Assembly: GCF_947494755.1 (NCBI RefSeq)
Contig: NZ_CANLVZ010000007.1
Location: 124,001-188,000, forward strand
DNA from: an uncultured Tateyamaria sp.
GTDB taxonomy: Bacteria > Pseudomonadota > Alphaproteobacteria > Rhodobacterales > Rhodobacteraceae
Reading direction: 5' to 3'
DNA length: 64,000 bases
Shown: piece by piece, positions 16,578 through 25,660 of the stretch
Position numbering within the stretch: the first letter of the stretch is position 1
How the letters are laid out: every line of letters begins with the position of its first letter
The notes under the pieces: generated by a model
The model's database searches: none
What the model saw: only the letters and a program-made list of their open reading frames with translations
What the model was told of the DNA's origin: nothing
Made by a program: the position numbers and the translations under genes

Positions 16578-17882
16578 TTAGCGATCTATAAGCAACCCAC
16601 TTGGCACACTGGCCGGAATGCCCAACGCCCCGCGCACGCTTTGCGGATCGGTCAGTGCGCCCATGAAAGCGATCAACTCCGCCACCTCCTCATCGCTCAA
16701 CGCCTGTGGCGAGAGGCCGTTGGCCGCAGCGATGGCATCGATTTCAGCCGGGTCGCTCATCACGCGCAAATCATCGGCGTCGAAACCCGGCATGACCGCC
16801 TGTGACGGATCATAGCTGCGCAAGCTGGCCACCGGATCAAGATGGTGGCGAATGACCCCTTCGAGGGTCGCGTAGGCTCCGCTATGTCCATACGGAGCTG
16901 TCTGCACAACATTGCGCAGAGGTGGGGTGCGGAACGCGTAGGCGTCATTTGGGTCGCCCGTCACCCGCATCCGGCCTGTGTCCCGCGCATGGCTCTCAAA
17001 CCGCGCCGCCTTGCCCGGCCCGATCTGGGGCATGGCGATGGCGTGAAAGTCGTGATCCGTCTGGAAGCGGCCTGAATGGCACGCAACGCAGTCCGCCTTG
17101 CCATAGAACAACTCCATTCCCCGCATTGCTGCGGGCTCCATTTCGGTGCCGTTGCGCAGGTAGAGGTCGAACGGACTTGCGACACCGCGCCATTCGAAAT
17201 CGAGGAAGGCGGCCAGCGCATCAGAGATGTCCGTGAACCCAATTTCCGTTTGCCCAATGACTGCATCAAATCGCTGCCGGTATTCCGGGATCGCCGCGAC
17301 CCGCTCGGACAGGATACTCCACGCCCCGCCTTGCCCCGTCAGCAGCCCTTGCCGGACGGCTTGAGCGACGTCGTTTTCAGCGTAATGCCCCGCCATCTCG
17401 TCCGGCGAAAGAACCGGGAACATGGATTGGGCGGAAAGGGCCGAAGCAAATCCCGTCTCCATCTCCGACCCCAATGGCGTGCGAATGCCCGAGGGTCGGT
17501 TCGCGTCCTCTTCCAATCGGCCATCGTGGAAAAAAACAGTGAATTCGCGCGCACCCAGATTGAACAAGGGCGGCGCATTGCGCGGGATGCGTTGTTCGGG
17601 GATGTTTTCGGTATCCGTGGCCCGGTCAGGCCCCAGACCGGTGCCACCATCCCCAAGCCCAAGCGACACACCATCCCCCGTTGCATGGTTGGGGTGGTGA
17701 CATGTCGCGCAGCTCACCGTCTTCGACCCCGACAGGATGGGGTCATAAAACAGCAACTGGCCCAGCTCGATCAGAGCAGGATCGTGCGTTGGAAATGCCG
17801 GCTCGTAACGGGGGAGATCGCCCGCCAAGACAGGCGCAGCAATCAGCCCGAAAATCGCCGTCTTACACGAAACGTGAAACAT
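16578..17882 (-). CDS. Di-heme cytochrome c peroxidase / MauG-family protein
   Basis: This 434-residue periplasmic c-type cytochrome has a signal peptide ([21 protein letters not shown]) and two CxxCH heme sites. These are CATCH (about residue 58) and CVACH (about residue 268), in the order typical of bacterial di-heme peroxidases. Other marks are [19 protein letters not shown] and [16 protein letters not shown]. Such proteins reduce hydrogen peroxide or oxidise a protein or small substrate. The start lies 20 bases inside the 3' end of xylA, so it is probably translationally coupled to xylBA. It is convergent with the FG-GAP gene. Whether it is a true peroxidase or a MauG-like oxidase cannot be told here. 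Confidence 0.85.
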   Translation of the reverse strand: MFHVSCKTAIFGLIAAPVLAGDLPRYEPAFPTHDPALIELGQLLFYDPILSGSKTVSCATCHHPNHATGDGVSLGLGDGGTGLGPDRATDTENIPEQRIPRNAPPLFNLGAREFTVFFHDGRLEEDANRPSGIRTPLGSEMETGFASALSAQSMFPVLSPDEMAGHYAENDVAQAVRQGLLTGQGGAWSILSERVAAIPEYRQRFDAVIGQTEIGFTDISDALAAFLDFEWRGVASPFDLYLRNGTEMEPAAMRGMELFYGKADCVACHSGRFQTDHDFHAIAMPQIGPGKAARFESHARDTGRMRVTGDPNDAYAFRTPPLRNVVQTAPYGHSGAYATLEGVIRHHLDPVASLRSYDPSQAVMPGFDADDLRVMSDPAEIDAIAAANGLSPQALSDEEVAELIAFMGALTDPQSVRGALGIPASVPSGLLIDR

Positions 17883-19170
17883 AGTTTTCCAGGATTTCCT
17901 GACGCCCCGACTTGGGCTGTGGTTCGATTCCGTGGCCCAGCACACGTTCGGAAATGGTGCTCAGATCGCTCTTCAGCATCGCCTTGGCCTCTTTGCGGTC
18001 CCACCCGGCGTAGCGGGTGGCCAGCGCATCGCTCAGCCCCCCGTCCTCGATCATCGCCGCTGCCGCCTTGAGGCCCCGCGCACAGATGTCCATCGCACCG
18101 ACATGGGCCGCAATCAGATCCTCCGCATCGAGGCTTTGGCGGCGCAGCTTTGCATCAAAGTTGGTGCCCCCCTGCCCCAGACCACCGGCTTGCAGGATAT
18201 GGTAATAGCACAAGGCCACCTCGGGCACATTGTTGGGGAATTGGTCCGTGTCCCAGCCCGACTGATAGTCGTTGCGGTTCATGTCGATGGAGCCCAGCAT
18301 CCCCTCGCTTGCCGCCACCGCGATCTCGTGTTCAAAGCTGTGGCCTGCGAGGATCGCGTGGCCCTGTTCGAGGTTCAGCTTCACCTCGTCCTCAAGCCCG
18401 TATTTGCGCAGGAAGCCGATGCAGGTGGCCGCATCATAGTCATACTGATGCTTGGACGGTTCCTGCGGTTTCGGTTCCACCAGGATCTGCCCCTTGAACC
18501 CGATCTTGTGCTTGTATTCGACCACCATGTTCAGGAACGCACCCATATGGTCCAACTCACGGCCCATGTCGGTGTTGAGCAGGCTCTCATACCCCTCGCG
18601 CCCGCCCCAGAGGACATAATTTTCACCGCCCAGCTTGTGGGTCGCATCCATGCAGGATTTCACGGTGGCAGCAGCATAGGCGAACACATCCGGGTCCGGG
18701 TTGGTCGAGGCCCCCGACATCCAGCGGCGGTGGCTGAACATGTTGGCCGTGCCCCACAACAGGCGCACCTTGGCGCTGTCCATCTTTTCGCCGAAATAGT
18801 CGGTCATCTCGTTCAGCCGGTCGATGCTTTCGCCCAACGTATCGCCTTCGGGGCGCACATCCGCGTCGTGCCAGCAAAAGAACGGCACGCCGAGCCGCTC
18901 GAACATCTCGAACGCCACATCCGCCTTCATCTTGGCGCGGCCCATGTCGTCCTGAGGGTGCCAGGGCCGGATAAAGGTCTGCCCGCCGAACGGATCGCCC
19001 CCTTCCCATGCGAAGGAATGCCAATAGGCCACCGCAAAGCGCAACTGGTCCTCCATCCGCTTGCCCATCACCTTTTCATCGGGATTGTAATGGCGAAAGG
19101 CCATGGGGTTCGTGCTGTCGGGCCCTTCGAAGGCGGCGGGCGGAACGGCGTCAAAAAATCCGGAGGTCAT
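17863..19170 (-). CDS. xylA: Xylose isomerase
   Basis: This 435-residue class II xylose isomerase converts D-xylose to D-xylulose. Catalytic and metal sites are recognisable: [12 protein letters not shown] (active-site His and Asp), [11 protein letters not shown], and [16 protein letters not shown] containing the metal-binding glutamate and lysine. The N-terminal [21 protein letters not shown]-type region is typical of the long form, and length is normal. It overlaps xylB by ATGA upstream, and the peroxidase gene starts within its last 20 bases. A role in the xylose regulon is strongly supported by neighbours. Confidence 0.96.
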   Translation of the reverse strand: MTSGFFDAVPPAAFEGPDSTNPMAFRHYNPDEKVMGKRMEDQLRFAVAYWHSFAWEGGDPFGGQTFIRPWHPQDDMGRAKMKADVAFEMFERLGVPFFCWHDADVRPEGDTLGESIDRLNEMTDYFGEKMDSAKVRLLWGTANMFSHRRWMSGASTNPDPDVFAYAAATVKSCMDATHKLGGENYVLWGGREGYESLLNTDMGRELDHMGAFLNMVVEYKHKIGFKGQILVEPKPQEPSKHQYDYDAATCIGFLRKYGLEDEVKLNLEQGHAILAGHSFEHEIAVAASEGMLGSIDMNRNDYQSGWDTDQFPNNVPEVALCYYHILQAGGLGQGGTNFDAKLRRQSLDAEDLIAAHVGAMDICARGLKAAAAMIEDGGLSDALATRYAGWDRKEAKAMLKSDLSTISERVLGHGIEPQPKSGRQEILENYVSRFV

Positions 19171-20615
19171 GGCATGGCTTTCAATTTTGGATAGGCAGTG
19201 GTGAACGCGTTGTAGGCGTCGTCATAGGCAGAGGTGAGGGTCGGGTCAGGCGCGATGATATCAGCAATCGGCGGTTTGGTCATGACGGTGGCCGGGTCAT
19301 CACCCGTCACGCCGCACATGGCGATCCGCGCGGCACCAAGGGCGGCACCAAAGGCCCCGTCTTCGGGACGCTCCAGCGGGATATTGAGAGTGGTTGCCAG
19401 CATCTTGGTCCACAGATCGGACTTGGTGCCGCCCCCGATCGCAAGAGCCGTCTCAAGCGTGGCCCCCGTGCCTTTGAGCGCCTCGAAACTGTCGCGCAGT
19501 GCGAAACTGACGCCGGTCATGACCGCATGGGTCAGCGCAGTTGGGCCAGCCCCGATATCGAGGCCGGTAAAGCCACCTCTGATATCGGCGTCATTGTGCG
19601 GTGTTCGCTCACCGGACAGGTAGGGATAGAACTTCGCACTGCCCGGCGCGGTCAGGGTCGGCCCAAGCGCTTCGGTCAACGCGCCTTGGGTCTGCCCCGT
19701 GATGCGCGACAGCCAATTGAGGCTGTCGGTCGCGGCCAAAACAACCCCCATCTGATACCACCGCTTGGGCACAGCGTGGCAAAAGGTGTGAACGGCTGTC
19801 CCGGCATCGGGCGCATACCTGTCGCGCCCCGCCAAAACGACGCCCGATGTGCCCAAGGACACGAAACCGTCCCCTTGCCCAAGCGCACCCACACCACAGG
19901 CGGCCACTGCATTGTCGGCCCCACCCGCAACCACCTGACAATTGGCAGGCAAGCCAAGGTCGGCGCGCGCGGATTGCACTGCCCCAACCACGTCTGTCCC
20001 TTCGACCAGGTCAGGCATCTGATCGCCCCGCATACCACCAAGGGCCAACAGATCGTCCGACCACTTGCGTCCCGCGACATCCAGCCAGCCACTGCCCGCT
20101 GCATCCGACATCTCGGTCACATAGCGACCTGTCAGCCACCAGACCACGTAGTCCTTGGGCAACATGACCTTGTCGACTTTGGCAAACACATCGGGTTCAT
20201 GGGTGGCCACCCACGCCAGTTTGGGGGCGGTGAAGCCGGGAAAGACGATATTGCCGCTGATCTTGCGGGCCAGCGGGTCCGCGTCCATCGCGGCAGCTTC
20301 GACGTGGCTGCGTGTATCATTCCACAGGATGCAGGGGCGCAAGACGGCCCCCGTCGCGTCAACCAGAACGGCGCCGTGCATGTGACCGGACAAGGCCACA
20401 CCCCGCACCGCCGCAATGGCCTCAGGATGCGCGGCGCGCAACGCGGCCATTGCGGCCGTCATCCCGCCAATCCAATCGGCCGGGTCCTGCTCGCTCCATC
20501 CCGGCGCGGCATTGGTCACATCATAATGCGCATCCGCGCTGCCGATGGCCCGACCTTCATCATCCACCAGCAAAGCCTTCGCACCGGATGTGCCCAGATC
20601 AAATCCCAGGTACAT
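19167..20615 (-). CDS. xylB: Xylulokinase
   Basis: This 482-residue FGGY-family kinase phosphorylates D-xylulose to xylulose 5-phosphate. The N-terminal ATPase-fold motif is [15 protein letters not shown], with [15 protein letters not shown] and WNDTRS following. The C-terminal domain has [16 protein letters not shown] and [12 protein letters not shown]. The start ATG at 20615 has a GGAGG site 6-7 bases upstream. It is first in the leftward xylB-xylA-peroxidase unit. The divergent promoter region toward rpe contains an operator-like AT-rich motif at 20648-20670 that matches the one before xylF. Confidence 0.95.
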   Translation of the reverse strand: MYLGFDLGTSGAKALLVDDEGRAIGSADAHYDVTNAAPGWSEQDPADWIGGMTAAMAALRAAHPEAIAAVRGVALSGHMHGAVLVDATGAVLRPCILWNDTRSHVEAAAMDADPLARKISGNIVFPGFTAPKLAWVATHEPDVFAKVDKVMLPKDYVVWWLTGRYVTEMSDAAGSGWLDVAGRKWSDDLLALGGMRGDQMPDLVEGTDVVGAVQSARADLGLPANCQVVAGGADNAVAACGVGALGQGDGFVSLGTSGVVLAGRDRYAPDAGTAVHTFCHAVPKRWYQMGVVLAATDSLNWLSRITGQTQGALTEALGPTLTAPGSAKFYPYLSGERTPHNDADIRGGFTGLDIGAGPTALTHAVMTGVSFALRDSFEALKGTGATLETALAIGGGTKSDLWTKMLATTLNIPLERPEDGAFGAALGAARIAMCGVTGDDPATVMTKPPIADIIAPDPTLTSAYDDAYNAFTTAYPKLKAMP

Positions 20616-20647
20616 GGCCGTCCTCCCTGATCCGCACAGTCGCGCGC

Positions 20648-20670
20648 TTTAATTCGATTGTCAAATTTAA
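20648..20670. promoter_or_regulatory. AT-rich motif, candidate XylR (ROK) operator 2
   Basis: AATTCGATTGTCAAATT (20651-20667) shares the pattern AATTCGA-N4-CAAATT with the site at 13775-13791, including spacing. It lies 33 bases upstream of xylB and about 135 upstream of the divergent rpe start. The arms are less symmetric than at site 1. The recurrence before both xylose transcription units is the main evidence. Confidence 0.55.
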
Positions 20671-20804
20671 TGACGCGCGGTCGACGGATTGCATCGCACA
20701 CGCGACACCTCTCTCCGCTTGACAGGCCCACCGCGACGGCCCCCTTTCAACATGGGCAACTCGGCGATATATCGCGGCTACGCACAAACAGGAGCAGACA
20801 GCCC

Positions 20805-21494
20805 GTGACCTTTGATCGTTCCATCAAAATTGCACCTTCCATTCTGGCGGCGGACTTTGCCAATTTCGGGGCTGAATGCGCCGCCGTCGAGGCGCAAGGT
20901 GCCGATTGGATCCACGTCGATGTGATGGACGGCCATTTCGTGCCCAACATCACCTTCGGGCCTGCGACCTGTGCCGCGATCCGCCCCCACATCAAGGGGG
21001 TGATGGATGTCCACCTGATGATTGCGCCCGTTGATCCCTATATCGAAGCCTTTGCGGACGCGGGTGCCGATGTCCTGACCGCCCATGTGGAGGCTGGCCC
21101 CCACATTCACCGCACGCTGCAAGCAATCAAGGGTGCAGGGATGAAGGCAGGTATTGCCTTGAACCCCGGCACGCCAGCAAACGCGGTGGCAGAGGTGATG
21201 GACATGGTCGATCTGATCTGCGTGATGACGGTAAACCCCGGCTTTGGTGGACAGAAATTCATCGACATGTCGGCCAAGATTGCCGAATTGCGCGCGATGA
21301 TCGGGGATCGCCCTGTGCATATCGAGATTGATGGCGGCGTGGACCCGACCACCGCGCCTCTGGTGGCCAAGGCAGGTGCGGATGTGCTGGTCGCAGGCTC
21401 GGCCGTCTTTCGCGGCGGGTCCGTCAGCGACCCTGCCCCCTACGGCGAGAACATCCGCGCCATTCGAGAGGCCGCAAACGGGGTCTGGACCTGA
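20805..21494 (+). CDS. rpe: Ribulose-phosphate 3-epimerase
   Basis: This 229-residue TIM-barrel enzyme interconverts ribulose 5-phosphate and xylulose 5-phosphate, linking XylB's product to the pentose phosphate pathway. Signatures are KIAPSILAADFANF, HVDVMDGHFVPNITFGP, VDVHLMI-like MDVHLMIAPVDPY, MTVNPGFGGQKFI and EIDGGVDPTTA. The start is GTG at 20805, with GGAG 10 bases upstream; the longer in-frame extension is not family-like. It diverges from xylB, so xylose induction may cover it too. It ends 5 bases before the convergent acyl-CoA ligase stop. Confidence 0.95.
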   Translation: MTFDRSIKIAPSILAADFANFGAECAAVEAQGADWIHVDVMDGHFVPNITFGPATCAAIRPHIKGVMDVHLMIAPVDPYIEAFADAGADVLTAHVEAGPHIHRTLQAIKGAGMKAGIALNPGTPANAVAEVMDMVDLICVMTVNPGFGGQKFIDMSAKIAELRAMIGDRPVHIEIDGGVDPTTAPLVAKAGADVLVAGSAVFRGGSVSDPAPYGENIRAIREAANGVWT

Positions 21495-21499
21495 GGCAA

Positions 21500-22990
21500 T
21501 CACGCCAACTCGGCGGCAAACGTTTCGATCAGCTTGTGTTTCAGGACTTTTCCCGTCGGGGCCGCTGGCAGGCTCTGGGCCAGAACATAGCGCGCGGGGC
21601 GTTTGTATCCTGCCAGCCGGTCACGCACGAAGGCGCGCAGAATATCCGCGCTCAACCCGCTGTCTTTGGCGACCTGAACGAAGGCAAGGACTTCTTCATC
21701 CCCTTCGAACTGCCGCCCGACCACGGCGGCCTGCACCACGTCAGGGTGATCGTTCAGCGCGGCCTCCACCTCGGGCGGGTAGACGTTAAAGCCACCATGA
21801 ATGATCAACTCCTTGGCGCGCCCCACGATGTGCAGATGCCCGCGCGCGTCAATCCGACCAAGATCGCCGGTGTGTAACCATCCTTGCGCATCGACGGTGC
21901 GGGCCGTTTCGGCCTCATTGCGGAAATATCCCAGCATCACATGCGGGCCACGGGTCAGAACCTCACCCACACCATCCGCCGCACTCGCCTGATCAATCGC
22001 GATCTCGATGTCTGGCAAGGCCGGGCCAACAGAGGTGTCAGGATCGCCGATCAGATTGCGCGTCGCAGCAGTGCCCGCGGTGCTTTCGGTCATCCCATAT
22101 CCGTTCTGGATCGCAACGCCGTAGAACGCCTCCGCCTCCCGCTTCCAAGTGGGATCCAGCGGTGCCGCACCGGACGAGACATAGCGCAATGTAGCTGACC
22201 CCAGTACATCCAGACCATTCGCACGCGCATGGGCCATCAGCAACGCATGCATCTGCGGCACAGCCGAGAACAGGGTGATCCCGTCGCGCAACCCGTCATA
22301 GACCGCCCGCACATCAAATCGCGGCACAAGGCGCACTGGCGCACCTGCATGAATCGCCGCAACCACCACCGAGCATAGGCCAAACACATGGGTCGTCGGC
22401 AAAACCCCATAGATCAGGTCGGCCGGCGTCATCGCGCGCAGATTGGCCGATGTCTGCCCGCCAAAGCGCACATTGGCGTGGGTCAGCATCACGCCTTTGG
22501 GATCGCCCGTGGTGCCAGTGGTGTAGAGGATCACAGCAACGTCGCGGTCGATATCTGCCGGAGATACAGGCAGGCACAGCAGGTCAAGCGTTCCCCATGC
22601 TCCCTCTATTTCGGACGCATTCAGGCGGGCACTGTGCGCGACCGCATCCGAGGACACGGCGCTGGTCAGCAGCACGGCGCGCGGCGCGGCATGCGCGATG
22701 ATCCGGTCCAGTTCATGTCCGGTCTGGCGGGCGTTCACCGGCACCGCCACCGCACCCATCAACCACGTTGCAAACAGGGCCGCCACTGCCGCCCCGCAGT
22801 TTTCCGAAACGATCAGCACGCGGTCGCCTGCCGTCACGCCCTTGTCGCTCAAGATGTCGGACAGGGCGTCAACGGCATGTTTCAGATCGGCGTAAGTCCA
22901 TTTGGTCCCAAGGGAATCTTCAAGCGCAGGTGCTTCCGGTCGCGCCTCCACTTGCCCAAGCAGCAGATCGACGACCAAAGGGGCGCTCAT
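21500..22990 (-). CDS. AMP-dependent acyl-CoA synthetase/ligase
   Basis: This 496-residue ANL-superfamily enzyme activates a carboxylic acid to its CoA thioester through an acyl-AMP. The core motifs are in order: A3 YTTGTTGDPKGVMLTH, A5 YGMTESTAGTA, A7 HTGDLGRIDARGHL, A8 GRAKELIIHGGFNVYP, and the catalytic lysine in PTGKVLKHKL near the C-terminus. It is last in a leftward operon with a thioesterase, two acyl-CoA dehydrogenases and a FadJ-like protein, and overlaps the thioesterase by ATGA. This suggests it starts the degradation of the same unknown acid. The chain length is not predictable here. Confidence 0.9.
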   Translation of the reverse strand: MSAPLVVDLLLGQVEARPEAPALEDSLGTKWTYADLKHAVDALSDILSDKGVTAGDRVLIVSENCGAAVAALFATWLMGAVAVPVNARQTGHELDRIIAHAAPRAVLLTSAVSSDAVAHSARLNASEIEGAWGTLDLLCLPVSPADIDRDVAVILYTTGTTGDPKGVMLTHANVRFGGQTSANLRAMTPADLIYGVLPTTHVFGLCSVVVAAIHAGAPVRLVPRFDVRAVYDGLRDGITLFSAVPQMHALLMAHARANGLDVLGSATLRYVSSGAAPLDPTWKREAEAFYGVAIQNGYGMTESTAGTAATRNLIGDPDTSVGPALPDIEIAIDQASAADGVGEVLTRGPHVMLGYFRNEAETARTVDAQGWLHTGDLGRIDARGHLHIVGRAKELIIHGGFNVYPPEVEAALNDHPDVVQAAVVGRQFEGDEEVLAFVQVAKDSGLSADILRAFVRDRLAGYKRPARYVLAQSLPAAPTGKVLKHKLIETFAAELA

Positions 22991-23406
22991 TGCCCCTTCA
23001 CCCGTTTGTAAACGCCCGTGGCTGTGGCCAGCACGCGACCTTCCTCATCCTGCAAATCCCCCTCGGCAAAGACGGTGGCCCGCCCACCGCCGGTAACAAC
23101 ACCCTTGGCCGTCACCCGACCTTGGGACGCGGGGGCGACAAAGTTCGTGGTCATCGACAGGGTGTGGACGCGGGTTTGCGTATCTCCCTCGAAACTCAAA
23201 GCGGCGGCATAGCCCATCGCGTTGTCGAGCATGCAGGCGATGATGCCGCCATGCAGACCACCGTGGCGATTGCCGTGTTGCGCCCCGATCTCAAGACGGC
23301 ACAGCGCAACCCCGTCCCCGGTCGTCAGATCGACGACATAGCCAAGCAGCGTCTGCGCGCCGGTTTCGTCGCGAATGATGCCAGGCTCAGGCGGCGGAGA
23401 GGGCAA
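22987..23406 (-). CDS. PaaI-family hotdog thioesterase
   Basis: This protein of about 139 residues has the hotdog thioesterase core: LEIGAQHGNRHGGLHGGIIACMLD, with HGG-IIA around the active site, and LSMTTNFVAPASQGRV. It would hydrolyse an acyl-CoA, often as a salvage step in ring or fatty acid pathways. The start is probably TTG at 23406, with GGAG 7 bases upstream and 20 bases of overlap with the acyl-CoA dehydrogenase. A longer frame from TTG 23439 adds eleven residues of dehydrogenase shadow. It overlaps the ligase gene by ATGA. Family is confident; substrate unknown. Confidence 0.83.
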   Translation of the reverse strand: MPSPPPEPGIIRDETGAQTLLGYVVDLTTGDGVALCRLEIGAQHGNRHGGLHGGIIACMLDNAMGYAAALSFEGDTQTRVHTLSMTTNFVAPASQGRVTAKGVVTGGGRATVFAEGDLQDEEGRVLATATGVYKRVKGQ

Positions 23407-24457
23407 TGAACCGCTCCAGATGGTAGTCCGTATCGCCAAAGCGGTGATCAGCCATGACGATCCGCTTGGCGATATGGGCCAGCTCGTATTCCTGGGTCAT
23501 GGCGATGCCACCGTGCATCTGGATCGACTCCTCGGCCACCAGCCGTCCGATCCTTCCGATCAGGTTCTTGGTGGCGGACAGGTGCAGGTCCGCATCTGAT
23601 GCCTCAAGATAGCCAGCCGCGTTGATCACCGCGCTGCGGGCTTGTTCCAATTCAATCAACAGGTCAGCCATCCGGTGAGCAAGCGTCTGAAACGTGCCGA
23701 TGGGCCGCCCAAATTGGGTCCGCGTCATCAGGTAGTCCTTGGTCAGATGGGTCGCGGATTCCATCGCCCCAAGCGCCTCGGCACTGATCGCAACGAGCGC
23801 CAGACTGGTCGCGGCTTGCAGGTCGGTTAGCGACAGGTTCAACGGCTCGCAAGGGGTTTTGTCGAGCGTCACCTCACCTGCACGCCCACCGGCCAGCAAG
23901 GGGTAGCCTTGGATATCAAGGCCCTTGGCATCCTTCGCGACAAGGTAAAGCGCAATTGCATCGCCATCCCGCGCTGAGACGATCAGGTGATCCGCCGCTT
24001 CGGCGTTCATCACCACCGCTTTGCGCCCGATCAATACGCCACCATCCGCTTTCGTATGCACATGATCCATATCGTAACGTCCGCCGGGTTCACCGTGCGC
24101 GACAGCGAGATGCAGCGACCCCGCGATAACCTCTTCCACCATGTCGGACTTGCCCGCCGACGCCAGCAATCGCCCGCCCATCAGCGCGCTATCGAGCACG
24201 GGTTCCACGACGCCCGCACGCCCCAGTTCTTCGAACACCACGGCAAGATCAAAACCCGCACCGCCAAAGCCGCCCATCTCTTCGGTAAAGAGCGCGCCAA
24301 GAACGCCAAGTTCCGCCAATTCGGACCAAATGTCAGCGGACAGCCCAGCATCCGATGTCAGTATGTCGTTGCGCACCGCGGTTGTGTATTTCTCACGCAG
24401 ATAGCGGCGCAAAGTGTCCTGCAACATCTGCCGCTCTTCGGTCAGTTCAAAGTTCAT
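23387..24457 (-). CDS. Acyl-CoA dehydrogenase (shorter subunit of a pair)
   Basis: This 356-residue FAD-dependent dehydrogenase has the ACAD three-domain layout. It shows an N-terminal helical part (MNFELTEERQMLQDTLRRYL), a middle beta domain shorter than usual, and a C-terminal helical domain with RTQFGRPIGTFQTLAHRMADL and MHGGIAMTQEYELAHIAKR. It introduces a double bond into an acyl-CoA. It is about 30-40 residues shorter than the neighbouring dehydrogenase and overlaps it by ATGA. Adjacent unequal ACAD genes often form a mixed tetramer, as in actinobacterial sterol degradation. That this pair does so is inference. Confidence 0.88.
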   Translation of the reverse strand: MNFELTEERQMLQDTLRRYLREKYTTAVRNDILTSDAGLSADIWSELAELGVLGALFTEEMGGFGGAGFDLAVVFEELGRAGVVEPVLDSALMGGRLLASAGKSDMVEEVIAGSLHLAVAHGEPGGRYDMDHVHTKADGGVLIGRKAVVMNAEAADHLIVSARDGDAIALYLVAKDAKGLDIQGYPLLAGGRAGEVTLDKTPCEPLNLSLTDLQAATSLALVAISAEALGAMESATHLTKDYLMTRTQFGRPIGTFQTLAHRMADLLIELEQARSAVINAAGYLEASDADLHLSATKNLIGRIGRLVAEESIQMHGGIAMTQEYELAHIAKRIVMADHRFGDTDYHLERFIALSAA

Positions 24458-25656
24458 GCCCGGCCTCCGCTCATGGTGACCTTGGCGATGATGCCCCGCT
24501 GAATTTCGTTGGAACCGCCAAAGATCGAGAGTTTGCGGTTGTTGAAATACTGCGCCGCAACAGGCCCCGCGCCAAGCGGGTCGGGGATTGTGTCATTGGC
24601 GCCCTCCAGCGCTTCGGAAGCGAAGGGCATCGCATAAGGGCCCGCCACACGACGCGCCAAGTCATTGATCTCCTGACGGATAATCGACCCCTTCACCTTG
24701 AGCATGGACGCCTCAAGCCCAGGCGCACCACCCGCAGCCGCCTTTGAAATGATCCGCAGGTTCGAAGTCGCCATTGCGCGAAGATCAATATCCACCTGCG
24801 CCACACGGGCCGCAAAATGCGGGTTTTCGATCAGCGGCCTGCCGTTGTGATTCTCAGCGCGCGCCATCCGTTTGACAGCTGCCAAGCCAGCCTGCGAAAA
24901 GCCGACGCCCGCGATATTCGCACGCTCATGGGTCAGCAGGTACTTGGCATAGGTCCAGCCTTCATTCTCATCACCCACGAGATTTTCAACCGGCACCCGG
25001 ACGTCCGTGAACCAGACCTCGTTCACCTCGTCACTGCCATCGAGCAAGATGATCGGCCGCACCTCGACGCCCGGCGTGTTCATGTCGATCAACAGAAAGG
25101 AAATACCTTCCTGTTGCTTTGCATCCGGGTCCGTACGGACAAGGCAGAAAATCATGTTTGCGTGCTGGCCAAGGGTCGTCCACGTCTTTTGCCCATTGAC
25201 CACATAGTGATCGCCATCACGCACCGCGCGGGTCTTGAGCGAGGCGAGATCAGACCCGGCACCCGGCTCGGAATAGCCCTGGCACCACCAGTCCGACCCA
25301 TCCAGAATGCGGGGCAACCAATGGTCCTGCTGCTCTTTCGATCCAAATTTCTGCAACACAGGCCCAAGCATTGACAGCCCGAAAGGCACGATCCGCGGGG
25401 CATTTGCGGCAGCTGCTTCGGTGTCAAAGATGTGACGCTGCACCGCGTTCCACTCCGCACCGCCAAAGGATTTGGGCCAGTTCGGGGCCAGCCATCCGCG
25501 CGCATTGAGGATGGCATGCCAGCGTTCCATGTCGTCCTTGCCCAACTCGATGCCCTTGGCCACCTTGTCCGCCATCTCCGAGGGCAGCTCATCACGCAGG
25601 AACTCCCGCACCTCGTTTTGGAAGGCCAGTTCGTCGTCGGTAAAGCTCATATCCAT
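24454..25656 (-). CDS. Acyl-CoA dehydrogenase (longer subunit of a pair)
   Basis: This is a 400-residue acyl-CoA dehydrogenase with the full FAD-binding core. It has RGWLAPNWPKSFGGAEW, QGYSEPGAGSDLASLKTRA (typical ACAD signature 1), VNGQKTWTTLGQHANMIF and C-terminal GGSNEIQRGIIAK. It follows the FadJ-like gene by 4 bases and overlaps the shorter dehydrogenase by ATGA. The neighbours suggest beta-oxidation of a substrate other than ordinary straight-chain fatty acids. Start at 25656 or two codons downstream cannot be separated. Confidence 0.92.
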   Translation of the reverse strand: MDMSFTDDELAFQNEVREFLRDELPSEMADKVAKGIELGKDDMERWHAILNARGWLAPNWPKSFGGAEWNAVQRHIFDTEAAAANAPRIVPFGLSMLGPVLQKFGSKEQQDHWLPRILDGSDWWCQGYSEPGAGSDLASLKTRAVRDGDHYVVNGQKTWTTLGQHANMIFCLVRTDPDAKQQEGISFLLIDMNTPGVEVRPIILLDGSDEVNEVWFTDVRVPVENLVGDENEGWTYAKYLLTHERANIAGVGFSQAGLAAVKRMARAENHNGRPLIENPHFAARVAQVDIDLRAMATSNLRIISKAAAGGAPGLEASMLKVKGSIIRQEINDLARRVAGPYAMPFASEALEGANDTIPDPLGAGPVAAQYFNNRKLSIFGGSNEIQRGIIAKVTMSGGRA

Positions 25657-25660
25657 CGTG

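Noticed and set aside
20719-20747. TTGACA before rpe as a sigma-70 promoter
   Set aside because: No reasonable -10 box lies at the correct spacing, so it is not reported as a promoter.
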